DNA of 64,000 nt from contig NZ_LT827010.1 of NCBI RefSeq assembly GCF_900119315.1, positions 2,699,001 through 2,763,000 on the forward strand, in the 5' to 3' direction. The stretch comes from Actinoplanes sp. SE50/110. GTDB taxonomy: Bacteria > Actinomycetota > Actinomycetes > Mycobacteriales > Micromonosporaceae. The position numbers and the translations under genes were made by a program. A model generated the notes under the pieces. The model made no database searches and was not told the origin of the DNA. It worked only from the letters and a program-made list of their open reading frames with translations. Positions within the stretch are counted from its first letter, which is position 1. Each line of letters opens with the position of its first letter. Below, piece after piece: positions 26,446-35,423 of this stretch.

Positions 26446-28209
26446 TCAGTGGCTGGCGCCGCCGGGACCCATCGCGGTGAGGAACTTGTCGCGGAAGGCG
26501 TTCATCGGCCACACCGGCGCGTTCGCGGCCGGCTTCACCCCGTCGGTCCATCCCCAGCCGGCGATCCGGTCGATGACGGCGGGGTCCTTGGCGATGATCG
26601 TGATCGGCACGTCGTGGCTGGCGTTGTCGCCGGTCACCACCGGGGACGGCTGGTGGTCGCCCAGGTAGATCATCACCAGGTTGTCCTTGCCGTACTTGGC
26701 CACCCAGTCGGTCAGCGTGGTGACCGTGTACTGGATCGACTTGCCGTATTCCTGGCGCACCGTGTCGGAGGCCTTCCAGATTTCCGCCTTGCTCGGCTGG
26801 TTGGCCACGATCGCGTTGTAGATCGAGCCGTCGCCGACCTGGTCCCAGTCGACGAAGGACGGGATCGGTGCCCACGGGGTGTGGCTGGAGACCAGCGGCA
26901 TCTCGACGAACAGCGGCTGGCGTCCCGGCTTGGCGTACTCCACCTCGTTGAACTTCTTCAGGGTGTACTGGTCGGGCATCGGGGCCCAGCTGAACCGGGG
27001 CCCGTTGTAGCCGAGGTTGCGGGAGTCCCAGATCCGGTTGAAGCCGTAGAAGTTGCCTTCCGGCCAGGCCCGGGTGGCGCCCGGCATGACGCTGACGGTG
27101 TCCCAGCCGGCCTGCCGGAACAGGTTCGGCAGGGTGATCCGGTTGCTGGCGGTCAGGTTCCGGTACCGGCGCTGGTTGTCGATCCACAGCCCGGACATGG
27201 TGGTGGAGTGGGCCAGCCAGCTGCCGCCGCCGAAGGTGGGTGAGGTCAGCCAGCCGCTGCGCGAGGTGAAGCCGGCCGCCTTGAGCTTGGCGGTGGCGGT
27301 GTCGAGGACCGGGTCGACGCCGTCGGAGAGCGGGGGCACCTCGACCGCGTTGCGGCCGTAGCTCTCCACGAAGGTGAGCATCACGTCCTTGCCGGCCAGG
27401 CCGGTGAGCAACTGGTCGGACGGGACGTTCTTGAACGCGTCGACCTGCACCTCGCGGCTGAACGCGGCCTCGTTGCGGATGCCGGCGCGGGCCTGCCCGG
27501 CGCGGTCCCAGGCGTACATCACCGTGGTGCGGGCGGCGACCGGCACGCCGGGCAGCAGGGTGGGGATGCCGAAGGCGACGGCCAGGCCCCAGGCGACGGC
27601 GATGAAGCCGGCGGTGAAAGCCGATTTGCGCCGGTCCTGGCCGAGCAGCCGGGTGATCCGCAACACCGCCCAGGTGGTGCCGCCGAGGATCACGGCGATC
27701 AGCGCGATCAGGGCGGCCACGGCGCCGATCGCGCCGCCGGTGCCGTAGGTGGAGACCACGAAGTCGTACGCGTCGTCGAAGAGCACCCAGTCGAGGACCG
27801 GGTCGAACGGCCGGTTGAGCACCTGGAAGAAGCCGATGTCCAGGCATTTCTCGATGACCACCCAGCCGAGGCCGGCGCCGGCCAGTACGGCGGCGATCCG
27901 CCGGGGGCGCCCGGGCAGCACGACCAGCACGGCGATGCCGATCGCGGCCTCGATCGGGATGCGCAGGAAGCTGCCCGGGTTGAGCCGGTTGAGGATGTTC
28001 GGGAAGAGCAGCTCCACGAAGACGATCAGGCAGGCCAGGACGGTGACGCCGTGGCTGATCGCCGGCCGGCGCAGGAACTGCCGCAGGCCGGCGGACCGGC
28101 GCAGGAGCCGCCGCAGGCGCGAGGCTTCGGGCGCGGCCGGGGGCTGTTCGTCGGCGAGGTCATTCGATTGCACGTCTGAGGAAACGGCCTGCCGCCGAGG
28201 ATGGTTCAA
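26446..28209 (-). CDS. Membrane sulfatase-superfamily protein (LTA synthase / phosphoglycerol transferase-like)
   Basis: 587-aa protein with a cytosolic Pro-rich N-terminus and five membrane helices between residues ~50 and 235. A large extracytoplasmic alkaline-phosphatase-fold domain follows. Motifs are LTFVESYGR at its start, SPTFGGGSWLAHST (probable nucleophile Ser/Thr), SSHTPWAPIP, and the metal ligands in MIYLGDHQPSPVV. Relatives transfer phosphoglycerol or phosphoethanolamine to cell-envelope glycolipids or polymers. The start is uncertain: TTG 28209 is the longest, GTG 28173 an option, and neither has a good Shine-Dalgarno. It faces away from the ABC transporter operon. Confidence 0.8.
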   Translation of the reverse strand: MNHPRRQAVSSDVQSNDLADEQPPAAPEASRLRRLLRRSAGLRQFLRRPAISHGVTVLACLIVFVELLFPNILNRLNPGSFLRIPIEAAIGIAVLVVLPGRPRRIAAVLAGAGLGWVVIEKCLDIGFFQVLNRPFDPVLDWVLFDDAYDFVVSTYGTGGAIGAVAALIALIAVILGGTTWAVLRITRLLGQDRRKSAFTAGFIAVAWGLAVAFGIPTLLPGVPVAARTTVMYAWDRAGQARAGIRNEAAFSREVQVDAFKNVPSDQLLTGLAGKDVMLTFVESYGRNAVEVPPLSDGVDPVLDTATAKLKAAGFTSRSGWLTSPTFGGGSWLAHSTTMSGLWIDNQRRYRNLTASNRITLPNLFRQAGWDTVSVMPGATRAWPEGNFYGFNRIWDSRNLGYNGPRFSWAPMPDQYTLKKFNEVEYAKPGRQPLFVEMPLVSSHTPWAPIPSFVDWDQVGDGSIYNAIVANQPSKAEIWKASDTVRQEYGKSIQYTVTTLTDWVAKYGKDNLVMIYLGDHQPSPVVTGDNASHDVPITIIAKDPAVIDRIAGWGWTDGVKPAANAPVWPMNAFRDKFLTAMGPGGASH

Positions 28210-28235
28210 CTACGACGCGGATCACCTTGCCTTTC

Positions 28236-28259
28236 TCCTATGGAACCTATAGGAAATAC
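28236..28259 (+). promoter_or_regulatory. Dyad operator TCCTAT-n7-ATAGGA before the organosulfur operon
   Basis: TCCTAT (28236-28241) and ATAGGA (28249-28254) are inverted repeats spaced by 7 nt, about 22 bp before the lipoprotein start. The right arm continues ATAGGAAATAC. Related ATAGGA elements stand before both divergent sulfur-transport operons at 50.2 kb, suggesting a shared (perhaps CymR/Rrf2-like) regulator. The regulator is not identified. Confidence 0.5.
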
Positions 28260-28275
28260 GGAGAGGAGGACGTCC

Positions 28276-29901
28276 ATGCGCCGCATGACCATCGCGACCG
28301 TCACCACCCTGCTGTTGCTCGCCGGTTGTTCCTCGGGTACCTCGGGCAGCACCGCCGACGCCGGGAAGCCGGTCAGCGGCGGTGCGCTGACCTGGGCCGT
28401 CGAGACCGAGCCGATCACCTTCAACCCCCACCAGTACGCCCAGGCCAAGGCTCGCCTGCTGGTCTGGAACAGTTTCGAGGCCCTGCTCACCCACGACGAC
28501 AAGGGCGGCTACCTGCCCTGGCTGGCCACCGGCTACGAGGTGTCGCCGGACGGCAGGACGTACACCTTCAAGCTGCGCACCGATGCCAGCTTCTCGGACG
28601 GCACCAAGTTCGACGCCGCCGCGGTGAAGGCCAACATCGATCAACTGCTGACCCCGGGGTACGCGCCGGGCGTCGCCGCCGTGCAGCTACGCAACCTGGA
28701 CAAGGTCGAGGTCAAGGACCCGGCCACGGTCGTCTTCCAGCTCAAGCGTCCGGACGTGCTGATCCTGGACTTCGTCTCGTCGCCGCAGGGCGCCCAGATC
28801 TCCCCGCAGTCGCTGAAAGCGGCCAAGAACCTCAAGGCCGGCGGCCCCGAGCTGGCCGGCACCGGCCCGTTCGTCCTGGATCGCTACACGCCCGGCCAGG
28901 AGGTGCACTTCACGAAGAACCCGAACTACAACTGGGCGCCGGCCAACGCCGGGCACACCGGACCGGCGTACCTCAACGAGATCACCTACCGGTTCCTGAA
29001 GGAATCCTCGGTCCGGGTAGGCGCGCTCACCTCGGGCCAGGCCCAGGTGATCGAAGGGGTGCCGGCCACCGACGAGTCGCTGATCAAGGCGAACCCGGAC
29101 CTCAGGTTGCAGCGCGGGCTGAACTCGGGCTCGGCGTACGCGTACTACTTCAACACCGCGCACGCGCCGTTCGACGACGTCAGGGTGCGCCAGGCGTTCC
29201 GGGAGGCGCTCGACGTGCCCGCGGTGCTGGGCGGGGTGTACCGGAACACCGCGACCCGGGCGTGGAGCGTGATCGGACCGACCAGTCCCTTCTACGACAG
29301 GTCCCTCGAAGGCGCCTACGGCGGCGATGCCGCCAAGGCCAACCAGCTGCTGGACCAGGCGGGCTGGTCGGCCAGGGACGCCGAGGGCTACCGGGTCAAG
29401 GACGGAAAGCGATTGACGGTACGCATCGTGCAGTCCGCCCCGTTCGTCCGGGACCGCCGTGACGTCCTCGCCCAGGCCGTGCAGGCCGCGGTCAAGCAGA
29501 GCGCCGGCATCGACCTGCAGGTGCAGCTGGTCGACCAGGGCACCGCCACCAAGGCGCTGGCCGACGGCGCCTACGAGGTGTTCGACAACTCCCGGGCCGA
29601 CACCGACGCCGGCGCGGCGCTCAACCTGCTGCTCTACTCCACCGGCGCGATCAACCGGACCGGCTTCAAGAGCCCGGAGCTGGACAGGCTGCTCGACGAC
29701 GGCATCGCCACCACCGATCCGGCCAAGCGGGCGCAGGCGTACCGGGCCCTGCAGAAGCTGGTGATCACCGACCAGGCGCTGGTGTTGCCGCTCTACGCGC
29801 CGCAGGACCAGATCGCGACCGCGGGCACCGTGGGCGGGGCGCACTTCGAGCCGACCGCGGGCGTTCCGGGCAGCGCGTACAACCTCTGGCTCCGCAAGTG
29901 A
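28276..29901 (+). CDS. ABC transporter substrate-binding lipoprotein, family 5 (peptide/opine/nickel type)
   Basis: 541-aa secreted lipoprotein. The signal peptide MRRMTIATVTTLLLLAGCSS has lipobox LAGC. A family 5 solute-binding fold follows: LTWAVETEPITFNPH, YLPWLATGYEVSPDGRTYTF, LRTDASFSDGTKFDAAAVKAN, VRVRQAFREALDV-like. The start ATG has GAGGAGGA at 7 bp. It opens an operon running unbroken to 37555: two permeases, a double ATPase and four LLM monooxygenases. This context argues for uptake of an organosulfur or related compound that the monooxygenases degrade, rather than of peptides. Confidence 0.93.
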   Translation: MRRMTIATVTTLLLLAGCSSGTSGSTADAGKPVSGGALTWAVETEPITFNPHQYAQAKARLLVWNSFEALLTHDDKGGYLPWLATGYEVSPDGRTYTFKLRTDASFSDGTKFDAAAVKANIDQLLTPGYAPGVAAVQLRNLDKVEVKDPATVVFQLKRPDVLILDFVSSPQGAQISPQSLKAAKNLKAGGPELAGTGPFVLDRYTPGQEVHFTKNPNYNWAPANAGHTGPAYLNEITYRFLKESSVRVGALTSGQAQVIEGVPATDESLIKANPDLRLQRGLNSGSAYAYYFNTAHAPFDDVRVRQAFREALDVPAVLGGVYRNTATRAWSVIGPTSPFYDRSLEGAYGGDAAKANQLLDQAGWSARDAEGYRVKDGKRLTVRIVQSAPFVRDRRDVLAQAVQAAVKQSAGIDLQVQLVDQGTATKALADGAYEVFDNSRADTDAGAALNLLLYSTGAINRTGFKSPELDRLLDDGIATTDPAKRAQAYRALQKLVITDQALVLPLYAPQDQIATAGTVGGAHFEPTAGVPGSAYNLWLRK

Positions 29902-30812
29902 TCATCGGCATTCTGCGCCGGGTGGCGGCGGGCGCGCTGGTCCTCTGGGCCGCCGCGACCGCCGCCTACCTGGCGCTGCTCCTGGCGCCGGGCAGCGCGG
30001 TCGACGCGATCATCGGCGACGGCGCCGACACTCCGGCGATCCGCGCGCAGATCATCCAGGAGTGGCACCTGGACAGCCCGGCCGTGGTGCAGTACCTGGA
30101 TTTCCTGGGGCGCCTGCTGCACGGTGACCTGGGCCGCTCCTACCTGCTGCAGCGGCCGGTCGCCGACGTGATCGGCAGCGAGCTCGGGCCGACCCTGCAA
30201 CTGGCCGCCGCCGCGGCCGGCTTCGGGATCACCCTCGCGCTGGTCCTGGCCCTGGTCGCCCGGCGTCCGTGGGTGCGTCGGCTCAGCTCGACCACCGAGC
30301 TGGTGCTGGTCTCCACCCCGCCGTTCCTGATCGGGATCGTGCTGCTCAGCGTCTTCTCGTTCCGGCTCGGCTGGTTCCCGGTCTCCGGGGCGCGCGACGC
30401 CGCCGCCCTGGTGCTGCCGGCGATCACCATGGGGCTGCCGATCGCCGGCACCCTGGCCCAGGTGCTGCGCGACGGCCTGGACCGGGCCCTCGACGAGCCG
30501 TTCGCGGTCACCGCCCGGGCCCGCGGCCTGCGGGAGAGCGCGGTCCTGGTGCGGCACGCGCTCAAGCACGCGCTGCTGCCCGCCATCACCATGCTCAGCT
30601 GGTCGTTCGGCGTGCTGATCGCGGGCACCGTGATCATCGAGACGGTCTTCGGCCGGCCGGGCATCGGCCAGATCACCGTGAACGCGGTCAACTCCAGCGA
30701 CCTGCCCGTGGTGCTCGCCGTGGTGATCCTGTCCGCGGCGGTGTTCGTCGCCATCAACACGCTGACCGACCTGGCGTACCTGCTCATCGATCCCCGGCTG
30801 CGAAGGAGCTGA
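29898..30812 (+). CDS. ABC transporter permease (DppB-like)
   Basis: 304-aa inner-membrane permease with six hydrophobic segments. It carries the N-terminal signature of DppB/OppB proteins (RRVAAGALVLWAAATAAYLALLLAPGS, AIRAQIIQEWHLDSPAVVQYLDFLGRLLHGDLGRSYLL). The EAA loop reads ARARGLRESAVLVRHALKHALLPAITM. The GTG start overlaps the lipoprotein stop (GTGA). Confidence 0.94.
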   Translation: MIIGILRRVAAGALVLWAAATAAYLALLLAPGSAVDAIIGDGADTPAIRAQIIQEWHLDSPAVVQYLDFLGRLLHGDLGRSYLLQRPVADVIGSELGPTLQLAAAAAGFGITLALVLALVARRPWVRRLSSTTELVLVSTPPFLIGIVLLSVFSFRLGWFPVSGARDAAALVLPAITMGLPIAGTLAQVLRDGLDRALDEPFAVTARARGLRESAVLVRHALKHALLPAITMLSWSFGVLIAGTVIIETVFGRPGIGQITVNAVNSSDLPVVLAVVILSAAVFVAINTLTDLAYLLIDPRLRRS

Positions 30813-30814
30813 CG

Positions 30815-31669
30815 ATGACCGTCGCGCTGACCCGGCCCCGGGCGGTCCGGCCGGCCGGCCTGCGGGCGCCCCGGCCGGGGGTCGCCCTGGCCGTGGTGTT
30901 CCTGCTGCTGGCCCTGACCGCCGCGGTGGCCCCGGCCCTGTTCGCCGGCGACCCGCTGGCCGCCGACCCGCTGCACACTCTGCAGGCGCCGTCCGGCCGG
31001 CACTGGTTCGGCACCGATCAGCTGGGCCGCGACGTGTTCGCCCGGGTGGTGCACGGCGCCCGGCACTCGCTGTCGATCGGGGTGACCGCCACCCTGATCG
31101 CGGTCGGCGCCGGCATCCTGCTCGGTCTGCTCGCCGGGCTCAGCCACCGGGTCGCCGACGAGGCGCTGAGCCGCTCCTTCGACGCGCTGTCGGCGTTTCC
31201 GCTGGTGCTGCTCGCGCTGCTGTTCATCACGATCGCCGGGACCGGCACGGCCAGCCTGATCGTGGCGATCGGGGTGTCGCTGATCCCGCACTTCGCCCGG
31301 GTGGTGCGGGCGCAGACGTTCGTGGTGCGTCGCGCCGCCTACGTCACCCACGCGGTCGCCTTCGGCGCCTCCCGGCCCCGGCTGGTGATCCGGCACGTGC
31401 TGCCCAACGTGCTGGGTCCGATCCCGGTGCTGGCGGTGATCGGCCTCGGCGAGACGGTGCTGCTGGCGGCCGGGCTGAGCTTTCTCGGCATGGGACCACA
31501 GCCGCCCTCCCCGGAATGGGGCGCGATGATCTCCGACGGCCGCGGCTACCTGCACATCGCCTGGTGGGCGTCGATCCTGCCGGGCCTGGTCGTCACCGCC
31601 ACGATCGTCTCGCTCACCGTCGTCGGCCGCTTCCTGCAGCGGCGTTTCGAAGGCCGGGAGACGGCATGA
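30815..31669 (+). CDS. ABC transporter permease (DppC-like)
   Basis: 284-aa second permease. It has DppC hallmarks: HWFGTDQLGRDVFARVVHGARHSLSIG after the first helix (given here as HWFGTDQLGRDVFARVV), the EAA loop AVAFGASRPRLVIRHVLPNVLGP, and LSFLGMGPQPPSPEWGAMI. ATG 30815 lies just after the DppB-like stop with AAGGAG at 8 bp. Forms the channel with the preceding permease. Confidence 0.94.
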   Translation: MTVALTRPRAVRPAGLRAPRPGVALAVVFLLLALTAAVAPALFAGDPLAADPLHTLQAPSGRHWFGTDQLGRDVFARVVHGARHSLSIGVTATLIAVGAGILLGLLAGLSHRVADEALSRSFDALSAFPLVLLALLFITIAGTGTASLIVAIGVSLIPHFARVVRAQTFVVRRAAYVTHAVAFGASRPRLVIRHVLPNVLGPIPVLAVIGLGETVLLAAGLSFLGMGPQPPSPEWGAMISDGRGYLHIAWWASILPGLVVTATIVSLTVVGRFLQRRFEGRETA

Positions 31670-31707
31670 ACCAGGGCGACCGGCGGCCCCGCGAAGGAAC
31701 AGCATGA
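31666..31707 (+). CDS. 13-codon micro-ORF coupling permease and ATPase genes
   Basis: ATG at 31666 overlaps the permease stop (ATGA), and its TGA at 31705-31707 overlaps the ATPase ATG (ATGA). The peptide would be [13 protein letters not shown]. It probably serves translational coupling rather than making a functional peptide; the ATPase also has its own GAAGGA Shine-Dalgarno. Confidence 0.3.
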   Translation: MNQGDRRPREGTA

Positions 31708-33236
31708 TCAACGTTGAGGATCTGACGGTCACCTTCCACCTGCCGCGGCGCACCGTCGAGGCGGTGCGTGGGGTGAGCTTCGACATCGAGGCCGGCGAGT
31801 GCGTGGCGATCGTCGGTGAATCCGGCTCGGGCAAGAGCGTGACCGCCCGCAGCCTGCTCGGACTGGCCGGTCCGGGCGCCCGGGTGCAGGCCGCCCGGCT
31901 GGAGGTGGACGGCCGGGACGCCCGCCGCTTCGCGCCGCGCGACTGGCGCCGGCTGCGCGGCGGCTTCGCCGGGCTGGTGCTGCAGGACGCGCTGGTCTCG
32001 CTCGATCCGCTGCGCACGGTGGGTGCGGAGATCGCCGAGGTGCTGCGCGTCCACGGGCAGGGTTCGCGAGCGGGACGGACGTCGCAGGCCCACCGGCTGT
32101 TGCGCGACGTGCACGTGCCCGAGCCCGAGCGGCGGGCCACGCAGTATCCGCACCAGCTCTCCGGCGGTCTGCGGCAGCGCGCGCTGATCGCCACCGCCCT
32201 GGCCGGTGGTCCGAAACTGCTCATCGCCGACGAGCCCACCACCGCGCTCGACGCCACCGTGCAGGCGCAGATCCTGACCCTGCTGGCCGAACGCCGGGCG
32301 GCCGGCGAGACCCTGCTGCTGATCAGTCACGACCTGGCCGTGGTGTCCCGGCTCGCCGACCGGGTGCTGGTGATGAAGGACGGCCGGATCGTCGAGAGCG
32401 GTCCGACGAGGCGGCTGCTGACCGGCGCCGATCACGCGTACACCAGGCAGTTGATCGCCGCCGCCAGCGGCCGGAAGCGGACCGCGGACACCGCGCCGGG
32501 ACCGGTGGTGGCCGAGGCGAGGGCGCTGCGCAAGGTGTACGGCGACCGGGCGGTGGTCCGCGACGTGGACGTCACGATCGCCCGCGGCGAGATCGTCGGC
32601 CTGGTCGGCGAGTCCGGCTCCGGCAAGACCACCGTGGCCCAGCTGCTGTTCGGGCTCGTCGAACCCACCTCCGGCCAGGTCCGCTTCGAGGGCAGCCGGT
32701 TCAGTGGGGTGCCCGAGCGGGCCCGTCGCCCGCTGCGCCGGCGCCTGCAGTTCATCGCCCAGGACCCGCTGTCGGCCTTCGACCCGCGCTGGACGGTGCG
32801 CCGGATCGTCGCCGAGGCGCTGCCCCGCGGCGCCGACGTGGTGCCGGTCCTGGAGCGCGTCGGGCTCGGCGCGGACGTGCTGGACCGCTATCCGCGGCAG
32901 CTCTCCGGCGGTCAGCGGCAGCGCGTCGCGATCGCCCGGGCCATCGCCCCGCGACCGAGCCTGATCATCTGCGACGAGCCCGTCTCGGCGCTCGACGTGT
33001 CGGTGCAGGCGCAGGTCCTCGATCTGCTCGCCGACATCCGGGAGACCGACGGGACCGCCCTGCTGTTCATCTCGCACGACCTCGGGGTGATCCGCGACCT
33101 GGCCGACCGGGTGCTCGTCATGCGGGACGGCCGGGTCGTCGAGCAGGGACCCGTGAAGACCGTTTTCGACCAGCCCACCGACGACTACACCCGGCAGCTT
33201 CTCGCCGCCGTGCCCACTCTGGAGGTTCTCCCGTGA
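31704..33236 (+). CDS. ABC transporter ATP-binding protein with two nucleotide-binding domains (DppD-DppF fusion)
   Basis: 510-aa fusion of two ATPases that are usually separate. The first half has Walker A GESGSGKS, signature LSGGLRQR and Walker [13 protein letters not shown]. The second half has [16 protein letters not shown] and [12 protein letters not shown]. Both carry H-loops ([16 protein letters not shown]). It energises the two upstream permeases. It starts from ATG 31704 and ends in a GTGA overlap with the first LLM monooxygenase gene, tying transport to catabolism. Confidence 0.95.
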   Translation: MINVEDLTVTFHLPRRTVEAVRGVSFDIEAGECVAIVGESGSGKSVTARSLLGLAGPGARVQAARLEVDGRDARRFAPRDWRRLRGGFAGLVLQDALVSLDPLRTVGAEIAEVLRVHGQGSRAGRTSQAHRLLRDVHVPEPERRATQYPHQLSGGLRQRALIATALAGGPKLLIADEPTTALDATVQAQILTLLAERRAAGETLLLISHDLAVVSRLADRVLVMKDGRIVESGPTRRLLTGADHAYTRQLIAAASGRKRTADTAPGPVVAEARALRKVYGDRAVVRDVDVTIARGEIVGLVGESGSGKTTVAQLLFGLVEPTSGQVRFEGSRFSGVPERARRPLRRRLQFIAQDPLSAFDPRWTVRRIVAEALPRGADVVPVLERVGLGADVLDRYPRQLSGGQRQRVAIARAIAPRPSLIICDEPVSALDVSVQAQVLDLLADIRETDGTALLFISHDLGVIRDLADRVLVMRDGRVVEQGPVKTVFDQPTDDYTRQLLAAVPTLEVLP

Positions 33237-34162
33237 CCCTGCACGTTGCCGTCGGGCTCGACGGCGATTCGTTCGCCGCATCGGATTGGGTGGCCGCGGC
33301 GCGGCAGGCCGACGAGGCGCGCCTCGACTTCGCCACCTTCGAGGACCGGTTCGGCCGGCGCGGCCCGGACGCGGTCCTGGTCGCCGCCCGGGTCGCGCCG
33401 GTCACCCGGCACCTGGGCCTGGTCCCGGTCGCCACCACCACGCACACCGAGCCGTTCCACCTGTCCACCGCGCTGGCCACGCTCGATCACGTGAGCCGGG
33501 GGCGGGCCGGCTGGCAGGTGCGGGTCTCGTCCGACCCGGCCGAGGCGGCCCTGCTCGGCCGCCGTGCGCCGCTCGGCTTCGACGACCTGTTCGCCGAGGC
33601 GGCCGACGCGATCACCGTGGTCCGCCGGCTCTGGGACAGCTGGGAGGACGACGCGATCATCAAGGACGTCGCCACCGGCCGGTTCATCGATCGGGAGAAA
33701 CTGCACTACCTCGACTTCACCGGCGCGTACTTCTCGGTCAAGGGCCCGTCGATCGTGCCGCGCCCGCCGCAGGGCCAGCCGGTGATCGCCGCGCTCACCC
33801 ACACCGCCCAGGTCGCGGAGCGCCTCGACGTCGACGTCTACTTCGTGACCCCGCAGACCCTCGACGAGGCCGCCGGGATCGTCACCCGGCTGCCCGGCAA
33901 GCTGGTCTTCGCCGACCTGGAGGTCACCGCCGACGCCGGCCCGGCCGAACTGGCCGGCCGGATCGCGGCGTGGGAACCGGCCGGGATCGCCGGGGTCCGG
34001 CTGCTGCCGGCCACCCCGGACGCGCTCACCCGGATCACCCGCGACCTGGTCCCCGAACTCCGCGACCGGGGCATCTTCACCCCCTCGACCGCCACCACGC
34101 TGCGCGAACGCCTCGGGCTGCCGCAGGCCGTCAACCACTTCCAGGAGGCCGCCCGTGCCTAA
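33233..34162 (+). CDS. LLM class flavin-dependent monooxygenase (first of four)
   Basis: 309-aa luciferase-like TIM barrel: LHVAVGLDGDSFAASDW, LDFATFEDRFG, LSTALATLDHVSRGRAGWQVRV and PRPPQGQPVIAAL. It lacks the C-terminal extension of the longer neighbour. FMN rather than F420 use is inferred from the NtaA/SnaA-like companion. Short and divergent relative to family, it may be a partner or a substrate-specific variant. GTG start overlaps the ATPase stop. Confidence 0.85.
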   Translation: MTLHVAVGLDGDSFAASDWVAAARQADEARLDFATFEDRFGRRGPDAVLVAARVAPVTRHLGLVPVATTTHTEPFHLSTALATLDHVSRGRAGWQVRVSSDPAEAALLGRRAPLGFDDLFAEAADAITVVRRLWDSWEDDAIIKDVATGRFIDREKLHYLDFTGAYFSVKGPSIVPRPPQGQPVIAALTHTAQVAERLDVDVYFVTPQTLDEAAGIVTRLPGKLVFADLEVTADAGPAELAGRIAAWEPAGIAGVRLLPATPDALTRITRDLVPELRDRGIFTPSTATTLRERLGLPQAVNHFQEAARA

Positions 34163-35423
34163 GCAGATCATCCTCGCCGCCCACTTCCCGGGCGTGAACA
34201 ACACCACCGTCTGGAGCGACCCCCGCTCCGGCAGCCAGATCGACTTCGCCTCGTTCGAACACCTGGCCCGCACCGCCGAGCGCGGCAGGTTCGACTTCTT
34301 CTTCCTCGCCGAGGGGCTGCGGCTGCGCGAGCAGCGCGGGCTGATCCACGACCTGGACGTGGTCGGCCGCCCGGACACGCTGACCGTGCTCACCGCCCTG
34401 GCCGCGGTCACCGAGCACCTCGGCCTGGCCGGCACGCTCAACGCCACCTTCCACGAGCCCTACGAACTGGCCCGGCAACTGGCCACCCTGGACCACCTGT
34501 CCGGCGGCCGGGCCGCGTGGAACGTGGTCACCTCGCACGGCGCCTTCTACGGCGAGAACTTCCGGCGCGGCGGCTTCCTCGACCACGCCGACCGGTACGT
34601 GCGGGCCGGCGAATTCATCGAAGCGGCCCGCACCCTGTGGGACTCCGACGGCGGCGACTTCGCCATCCACAGCTCGCAGTTCGGCATCGAGGGCCGCTTC
34701 GGGGTGCCGCGCAGCCCGCAGGGTCACCCGGTGATCCTGCAGGCCGGCGACTCCGACGAGGGCCGCGAGCTGGCCGCCCGGCACGCCGACGCGATCTTCT
34801 CCCGGCACCACAAGCTCGACGACGCGCGGCAGTTCTACCGCGACGTCAAGGACCGGCTGGGCCGATACGGCCGGGAACGGGACTCACTGAAGATCATCCC
34901 GGGCGTCTCCTACGTGCTGGGCGACACCGACGCCGACGCCCAGGAGAAGGCCCACCACATCCGGCGCCAGCAGGTCAGCCCACAGACCGCGATCCTGTTG
35001 CTGGAACAACTGTGGAACCGGGACCTGTCGGCGTACGACCCGGAGGGGCCGCTACCCACCGCCGACCCGGTCCTCGACGAGGACGACTCGATCGTCAAGG
35101 GCCGGGCCGGGATGTTCCCCGACCGGATCAAGACCGCCAACGAGTGGCGGGCGCTGGCCGAGGCGAAGAAGCTGTCGATCCGCGACCTGGTGATCGAGGT
35201 GACCGGCCGGCAGAACTTCATCGGCACCGCCGACCGGATCGCCACCGAACTCAACGAGTACGTGCAGACCGAGGCCTGCGACGGCTTCATCCTGGTCTCC
35301 CACCTGACCCCGGGCGGGCTCGACGACTTCGTCGACCAGGTGGTCCCGCTGCTGCAGGAACGCGGCGTGTTCCGCACCGAGTACGAGACCACCACGCTGC
35401 GCGGGCACCTGGGGCTGGCGTGA
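34155..35423 (+). CDS. FMN-dependent monooxygenase, NtaA/SnaA/DszA (SoxA) family
   Basis: 422-aa group C two-component flavin monooxygenase: QIILAAHFPGVNNTTVWSDP, FEHLARTAERGRFDFFFLAEGLRLRE (as two segments), LSGGRAAWNVVTS, FGVPRSPQGHPVILQAGDSDEGRELAARHADAIF-type core, and the C-terminal GFILVSHLTPGGLDDFVDQVVPLLQERGVFRTEY (family ending). Relatives oxidise nitrilotriacetate, dibenzothiophene sulfone and other xenobiotics using FMNH2 from a separate reductase. No reductase gene is seen in this operon. GTG start with GGAGG at 6 bp. Confidence 0.92.
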   Translation: MPKQIILAAHFPGVNNTTVWSDPRSGSQIDFASFEHLARTAERGRFDFFFLAEGLRLREQRGLIHDLDVVGRPDTLTVLTALAAVTEHLGLAGTLNATFHEPYELARQLATLDHLSGGRAAWNVVTSHGAFYGENFRRGGFLDHADRYVRAGEFIEAARTLWDSDGGDFAIHSSQFGIEGRFGVPRSPQGHPVILQAGDSDEGRELAARHADAIFSRHHKLDDARQFYRDVKDRLGRYGRERDSLKIIPGVSYVLGDTDADAQEKAHHIRRQQVSPQTAILLLEQLWNRDLSAYDPEGPLPTADPVLDEDDSIVKGRAGMFPDRIKTANEWRALAEAKKLSIRDLVIEVTGRQNFIGTADRIATELNEYVQTEACDGFILVSHLTPGGLDDFVDQVVPLLQERGVFRTEYETTTLRGHLGLA

